A DNA stretch of 64,000 nt from Seleniibacterium sp963677135 (GTDB taxonomy: Bacteria; Desulfobacterota; Desulfuromonadia; Desulfuromonadales; Geopsychrobacteraceae): the NCBI GenBank assembly GCA_963677135.2, contig CAXXLS010000002.1, positions 62,001 to 126,000 of the forward strand, written 5' to 3'. A program made the translations under genes and the position numbers. Below are positions 59,752-64,000 of the stretch, piece by piece (position 1 is the stretch's first letter; every line of letters begins with the position of its first letter). The notes under the pieces were generated by a model, which did not search any database, was not told the origin of the DNA, and worked only from the letters and a program-made list of their open reading frames with translations.

Positions 59752-61173
59752 ATGTCTCATATAAAAACTGTTGAACTCAATGAAGAGCGCTTTTTTCCGG
59801 CCGATCCGGCGGTCAGGAACCTGGCTATGGGCCTGTACCGTGAAGTCAGGGATCTGCCGATCGTGAGTCCTCATGGGCACACCGAGCCGCGCTGGTATGC
59901 GGAGGATATCAATTTCACCAATCCGGCGGAGCTGTTCCTGATCCCTGATCATTATATCTTCAGGATGATGTACAGCCAGGGAGTCCCCATGGAAGATCTC
60001 GGCGTTCCGCGCGTCGATGGCGGGCCGGTCGAGCAGGATCCCGAAAAGATCTGGGCCCTGTTTGCAAAGTATTACTACCTGTTTCGCGGGACTCCCTCAC
60101 GCATGTGGTTCGAGTCGGTCATGGTCGATCTCTTCGGTATTAAAGAACGATTGTCTCCGGAGACGGCCACGGACATCTACCACAGGATCCAGGAAACCCT
60201 CGCCCGGCCGGAATTTTCCGTCAGGTCTCTGTATGATCGCTTCAATATGGAGGTCGTATCCACCACGGATTCCCCCCTCAGCGACCTGTCCTGTCATCAA
60301 GCCCTTCGCGACAGCGGCTGGGCGGGCAGAATTGTTCCCTGCTTCCGTCCGGACCCGGTCGTCGATCCCGAGTATAGGGGGTTTGCCGGAAATGTTGAAG
60401 AGCTGGGAGCTCTCACCGGCGAAAATACCGCGACCTGGAACGGTTATCTGAAGGCGCTGGCCTCCCGTCGGGAATTTTTCGTATCCCTGGGGGCGACCGC
60501 AACGGACCACGGCCATCCCACCGCGGCAACCCGCGATTTTTCCGCAACCGAGTGCGAGGGCCTCTTCGCCAAGGCTCTTAAGGGCGGGCTGACCGCCAAG
60601 GAGGCCGAAGATTTCCGGGGCCAGATGCTGACCGAAATGGTGCGCATGAGCCAGGATGATGGCCTGGTGATCCAGATCCATCCAGGTGCTTATCGTAATC
60701 ATAACCAGGTTGTTTTCAACAAGTTCGGGCTTGACAAGGGGGCTGATATCCCGACCCCGACCGAATACGTCAGGGCTTTGAAGCCGTTGCTGGACCGGTT
60801 CGGCAGTGAGCCCGGACTTAAAGTGGTTCTGTTCACCCTGGACAGTACCACCCTGGGCAGGGAACTGGCTCCCCTGGCCGGCCATTATCCGCTGCTGAAA
60901 CTGGGGCCTGCCTGGTGGTTCTATGACAGCCCGGAAGGGATGATGAATTTCCGGCGCTCGGTTACTGAAACCGCAGGGTTCTACAATACGGTTGGATTTA
61001 ACGACGATACCAGGGCGTTCTTGACGATTCCGGCCCGTCATGACATGGCGCGGCGTATCGATTGTTCCTATCTCGCTGAGCTGGTCAGCACTCATCGGTT
61101 GGATGAGGATGAAGCTGTAGAGGTTGCCCGTGATCTTGCCTACAACCTGGTGAAAGACGCGTACAATCTCTGA
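59752..61173 (+). CDS. uxaC: Uronate (glucuronate/galacturonate) isomerase
   Basis: 473 residues from the ATG at 59752 (AAAGGTGG upstream); the longer frame starts before the likely transcription start. Amidohydrolase-type fold with the metal-binding motif SPHGHTEPRWYAEDI near the N-terminus, STTDSPLSD, and the C-terminal WWFYDSPEGM and GFNDDTRAF. Converts glucuronate/galacturonate to fructuronate/tagaturonate. First gene of the ROK-controlled operon with a TRAP transporter. Confidence 0.93.
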   Translation: MSHIKTVELNEERFFPADPAVRNLAMGLYREVRDLPIVSPHGHTEPRWYAEDINFTNPAELFLIPDHYIFRMMYSQGVPMEDLGVPRVDGGPVEQDPEKIWALFAKYYYLFRGTPSRMWFESVMVDLFGIKERLSPETATDIYHRIQETLARPEFSVRSLYDRFNMEVVSTTDSPLSDLSCHQALRDSGWAGRIVPCFRPDPVVDPEYRGFAGNVEELGALTGENTATWNGYLKALASRREFFVSLGATATDHGHPTAATRDFSATECEGLFAKALKGGLTAKEAEDFRGQMLTEMVRMSQDDGLVIQIHPGAYRNHNQVVFNKFGLDKGADIPTPTEYVRALKPLLDRFGSEPGLKVVLFTLDSTTLGRELAPLAGHYPLLKLGPAWWFYDSPEGMMNFRRSVTETAGFYNTVGFNDDTRAFLTIPARHDMARRIDCSYLAELVSTHRLDEDEAVEVARDLAYNLVKDAYNL

Positions 61174-61283
61174 AAAGACATGAGGGGTGTTTTTTATGTC
61201 GTGAACAGGATGTTTTGGCGTGGGAAGCCGGTTTTCCGGGCGACCCTTAGAATAACCACATATCACTGATGGAGGAGCATCGC

Positions 61284-62285
61284 ATGAAGAAAACTCTCTT
61301 GCTGCTGTTGGTCATGGCCCTGTCTGTATCGGGCGCATTCGTCTGCACTCAAGCGCTGGCTGCGGACAAAAAAGTTACGCTGGTCTATGCCGAAGTCAAC
61401 CCCATGGATTCCATCGTGGGTCAGACCGGGCAGAAATTCAAGGAGGAAGTGGAGCGTCTGTCCGGCGGCAGCATTGTCCTTGATATCAAGGCCAACGGCG
61501 TGCTTGGCGCTGAGCAGGACGTCCTCGACGCCATGCTCGGCGGCGGCGGAACCATCGACATGTCCAGGATCTCGGCTTTTGCCCTGACCAGTTACGGCGG
61601 GCAGAAATCCAAACTGCTGTCCATCCCCTATACCTTCACCAGCAGGGATCATTTCTGGAAGTTTGCCACCAGCGACCTGGCTCCCGAGTTCCTTCTCGAG
61701 CCTCATGAAAACGGAACCGGCATTCGTGGTCTGTTCTACGGAGAAGAAGGCTTCAGACATTTCTTCGGGACCAAGCCCCTTAACACAATGGCCGATCTGG
61801 CCGGGATGAAAATCCGCGTCTCCAACGACCCCGTCATGCGTGGTCTGGTCAAAGGGCTCGGCGCTTCTCCGACCGTTGTTAACTACAACGAGCTTTATTC
61901 CGCGCTCCAGACCGGTGTGGTTGATGCTGCCGAGCAGCCGATCGCCAACTACAAGTCAAAAGCCTTCAATGAAGTCGCTCCTTACATGATCCTCGACGGC
62001 CATACCCTTGGCGCAATTCAGGTTATCATCACCGACGAAGCATGGGACAAGCTGTCTGCCAATCAGCAGAACGCTCTGGTTGAAGCCGGCAAGCTTGCTT
62101 CCGCCTTCAACAGGGAACTGTCTGAAGGTGCCGAGAACAAAGTTCTGAAAGAGCTGGCCGCCGCAGGTGCAACCGTTGTTCCCGTTGCCGATAAGGGCCC
62201 CTGGCAGAAAGCCTGTGCCGAAGTCATCAAAGAAGCCAGCGCCAAAAACGCTGCCCTGTACCAGAAGATTCTCGATATGCAGTAG
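61284..62285 (+). CDS. TRAP transporter solute-binding protein (DctP family)
   Basis: 333 residues from the ATG at 61284 (GGAGGAG upstream). Signal peptide about 1-27 (ending AALAADKK). Mature DctP fold: VTLVYAEVNPMDSIVGQTGQ, LADLAGMKIRVSND with the ligand-binding Arg, YSALQTGVVDAAEQPIANY. Binds a carboxylate, here most likely a uronate, given uxaC next door. A strong stem-loop after the stop likely raises its level over the membrane subunits. Confidence 0.93.
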   Translation: MKKTLLLLLVMALSVSGAFVCTQALAADKKVTLVYAEVNPMDSIVGQTGQKFKEEVERLSGGSIVLDIKANGVLGAEQDVLDAMLGGGGTIDMSRISAFALTSYGGQKSKLLSIPYTFTSRDHFWKFATSDLAPEFLLEPHENGTGIRGLFYGEEGFRHFFGTKPLNTMADLAGMKIRVSNDPVMRGLVKGLGASPTVVNYNELYSALQTGVVDAAEQPIANYKSKAFNEVAPYMILDGHTLGAIQVIITDEAWDKLSANQQNALVEAGKLASAFNRELSEGAENKVLKELAAAGATVVPVADKGPWQKACAEVIKEASAKNAALYQKILDMQ

Positions 62286-62300
62286 GACTCCCTGTCCTGT

Positions 62301-62343
62301 CCCCCAGTCCGGCTGAATGCTGATCGATCCGCCGGACTGGGGG
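62301..62343 (+). promoter_or_regulatory. Intercistronic stem-loop between dctP- and dctQ-type genes
   Basis: CCCCCAGTCCGGC (62301-62313) pairs perfectly with GCCGGACTGGGGG (62331-62343), 13 bp, loop 17 nt, no T-run. Placement after the binding-protein gene fits mRNA stabilisation or partial termination. Confidence 0.65.
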
Positions 62344-62417
62344 GCCTGTCCTTGGCGTTATCCGGCACCGAAGTTCCAGATTTTGAGTGCCTCATTGTTA
62401 TTCATGACGGAGTTTCT

Positions 62418-62939
62418 ATGAAGGCGGTGTTTACGACCGTAGATAAAATTAAACCGTTCTTTGACTGTGTCGACAAACTGGTTCTTTTTATCTGCAAAAT
62501 CCTTCTGATCATAGATATTGCCATTACAGCCATGGCCGTTACCGGACGATACGTTTCCTTTGTTCCGGACCCTGCCTGGAGCGAAGAGGTGGTCCTTTCC
62601 TGCATGGCCTACATGGCGGTCCTGTCTGCAGCCCTGGCCATTCGGCGTAATGCCCATATCCGCATGACAGCCTTTGATCGCTATCTGCCCCCAAAGGTCC
62701 TCGTCGCCCTTGATCTGCTTGCCGATATCGCCATTATGGCGCTTGGATTCGTCATGATCTTTGTTGGCTGGAGTTACGCGCAACGGCTTGGCGCCAGAGG
62801 ATTTTATGTCAGCATGCCCGACCTCTCCAGGTTCTGGATGTATTTTCCGGTGCCGCTGGCGGGAGTTGCCATGGTGATTTTTGAGTTGGAAATGATTTAC
62901 AACCGGATCAAAAAACTGGTTCTCGGGGAGGAAGCTTGA
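62418..62939 (+). CDS. TRAP transporter small permease (DctQ family)
   Basis: 173 residues from the ATG at 62418 (CGGAGTTTCT upstream). Four membrane helices with the family segment WSEEVVLSCMAYMAVLSAAL and IRRNAHIRMTAFDRYLPP. Partner of the large permease that starts 3 bases after its stop. Confidence 0.92.
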   Translation: MKAVFTTVDKIKPFFDCVDKLVLFICKILLIIDIAITAMAVTGRYVSFVPDPAWSEEVVLSCMAYMAVLSAALAIRRNAHIRMTAFDRYLPPKVLVALDLLADIAIMALGFVMIFVGWSYAQRLGARGFYVSMPDLSRFWMYFPVPLAGVAMVIFELEMIYNRIKKLVLGEEA

Positions 62940-62942
62940 GGC

Positions 62943-64000
62943 ATGATTGTAGATAGTATGGCGATTTTTGTCCTGCTGGGAAGTTTTTTTGTTTTTATCC
63001 TGATCCGCTTCCCTATTGCCTACGCGGTCGCACTGTCGTCCATTCTCTGCCTGCTGTATCAGGGCCTGCCTCTGACCACAGTCGCGCAGCAGATGGTGAA
63101 GGGAATCAGTTCTTTCAGTCTGATGGCCGTCCCCTTTTTCATTACCATGGGCTACCTGATGGGGTCTGGCGGGATTTCCGAAAAATTGATCGCACTGGCC
63201 AACGCCTGCGTCGGTTGGATGCGTGGCGGCATGGCCATGGTCAATATTGTCTCCTCCTATTTCTTCGGGGGCATTTCGGGCTCGGCGGCGGCTGACACGG
63301 CTTCTTTGGGCAGTATCATGATCCCGATGATGGTTGAGCAGGGCTATGACGATGACTTCGCCACCGCGGTCACCGTGACCAGTTCCTGTGAAGGCCTGCT
63401 TGTTCCCCCCAGCCACAACATGGTTATCTACGCGACGACCGCCGGGGGCGTCTCCATAGGCAGCCTCTTTCTGGCCGGTTATCTGCCCGCCGCCATTCTT
63501 GCCGGAACCCTGATGGTCGGTTCCTACATTATCTCGGTCAAACGCAATTATCCCAGAGGCGATAAGTTCAATCTGCTGAACCTGCTGAAGCAGATCGCGG
63601 TCTCCTTCTGGGCTCTTGCCGCCGTGCTGATTGTTGTCGTCGGGGTGGTCGGTGGGGTCTTCACCGCAACGGAATCCGCAGCGATCGCCGTCATCTACAG
63701 CCTCGTGGTCAGTGTCTTCATCTACCGGGGTATGACCTGGAAGGGGGTCTGGAAGGCGCTGGATCAATGCGTAAACACTCTGTCCATCGTGCTGATTCTG
63801 ATTTCGACGTCAAGCATCTTCGGTTTTCTGCTGACCCGCCTGAACGTCCCCAGTCTGGCAGCAAAAGCCATTCTTGGACTGACTGACAACACGATTATTC
63901 TGGCCTTGCTGCTGAACCTGATTCTGCTGGTTCTGGGCGTCATTATGGACATGGCACCAATTATCCTGATTGCCACGCCCATCCTGCTGCCCATCGCAGA
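62943..64000 (+). CDS. TRAP transporter large permease (DctM family), 3' end cut by window
   Basis: About 352 residues visible from the ATG at 62943, open to the right edge. Long hydrophobic protein with LIRFPIAYAVALSSILCLLY, AVPFFITMGYLMGSGGISEK, GGISGSAAADTASLGSIMIP, CEGLLVPPSHNMVIYATTAG and GGVFTATESAAIAVIYSLVV, all DctM hallmarks. It is the sodium- or proton-coupled channel half of the uronate-linked TRAP system. Confidence 0.95.
   Translation, partial: MIVDSMAIFVLLGSFFVFILIRFPIAYAVALSSILCLLYQGLPLTTVAQQMVKGISSFSLMAVPFFITMGYLMGSGGISEKLIALANACVGWMRGGMAMVNIVSSYFFGGISGSAAADTASLGSIMIPMMVEQGYDDDFATAVTVTSSCEGLLVPPSHNMVIYATTAGGVSIGSLFLAGYLPAAILAGTLMVGSYIISVKRNYPRGDKFNLLNLLKQIAVSFWALAAVLIVVVGVVGGVFTATESAAIAVIYSLVVSVFIYRGMTWKGVWKALDQCVNTLSIVLILISTSSIFGFLLTRLNVPSLAAKAILGLTDNTIILALLLNLILLVLGVIMDMAPIILIATPILLPIA

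Noticed and set aside
1..64000. CRISPR arrays, tRNA, rRNA, integrases, transposases
   Set aside because: None seen: no regularly spaced direct repeats, no cloverleaf or rRNA-like segments noticed by eye, and no recombinase motifs in the readable proteins.

Overview
The window looks like chromosomal DNA of an anaerobic, GC-rich deltaproteobacterium of the Desulfuromonadales/Geobacterales type. This is inference from content: a small tri-heme c7-type cytochrome, an HDOD/EAL signalling protein, several oxygen-sensitive enzymes (a glycyl radical enzyme with its activase, two radical SAM proteins, an Fe-S aldo/keto reductase) and many two-component genes. No rRNA, tRNA, CRISPR array, prophage or intact insertion sequence was seen.

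Layout. 1-2.4 kb: a TetR-controlled tripartite efflux operon. 2.6-4.7 kb: sigma-54-driven glnK-amtB. 4.8-9.7 kb: aldo/keto reductase, AI-2E-type permease, zinc-ribbon protein, HDOD/EAL protein, c7 cytochrome. 9.7-15.6 kb: gltB-gltD. 15.8-17.7 kb: DUF554 protein, a 59-residue small protein and a LysR regulator. 17.8-24.4 kb: a probable hydroxyproline dehydratase operon (hypD, activase, three membrane transporters) behind a sigma-54 promoter. 24.6-35.3 kb: mixed metabolism (ACT-domain regulator, LigB-type dioxygenase, YceI/LysR, TPR protein, shikimate kinase, CDGSH protein, MYG1 family, Nudix, quinone oxidoreductase, OmpR/kinase pair, nitronate monooxygenase). 35.5-41.6 kb: a heme locus with AhbC/AhbD-like radical SAM, hemE, hemH, a small Cys protein and a second radical SAM protein. 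41.9-42.1 kb: a candidate sigma-54-dependent small RNA. 42.3-46.8 kb: fbp, then a FadR-type regulator with hydroxyacid dehydrogenase and LarA-like genes. 46.8-54.7 kb: a four-gene phosphorelay operon including an NtrC-type activator. 54.8-56.0 kb: cheW and a PAS/zinc protein behind a sigma-54 promoter. 56.3-58.2 kb: LysR/YeiH pair. 58.2-64 kb: ROK repressor, uronate isomerase and a TRAP transporter running off the end.

Themes. Four -24/-12 sigma-54 promoters (glnK, hypD, the small RNA, cheW) point to nitrogen- and environment-linked control. The most unusual items are the small RNA, a pair of 141-155 bp structured palindromic elements lying directly 3' of two unrelated genes, a perfect 20-bp inverted repeat that can bury the start of the gcvR-like gene, and a CDGSH protein whose second motif has Cys in place of the His ligand.

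Coordinates include stop codons. All family assignments were made by reading motifs; no database search was run.
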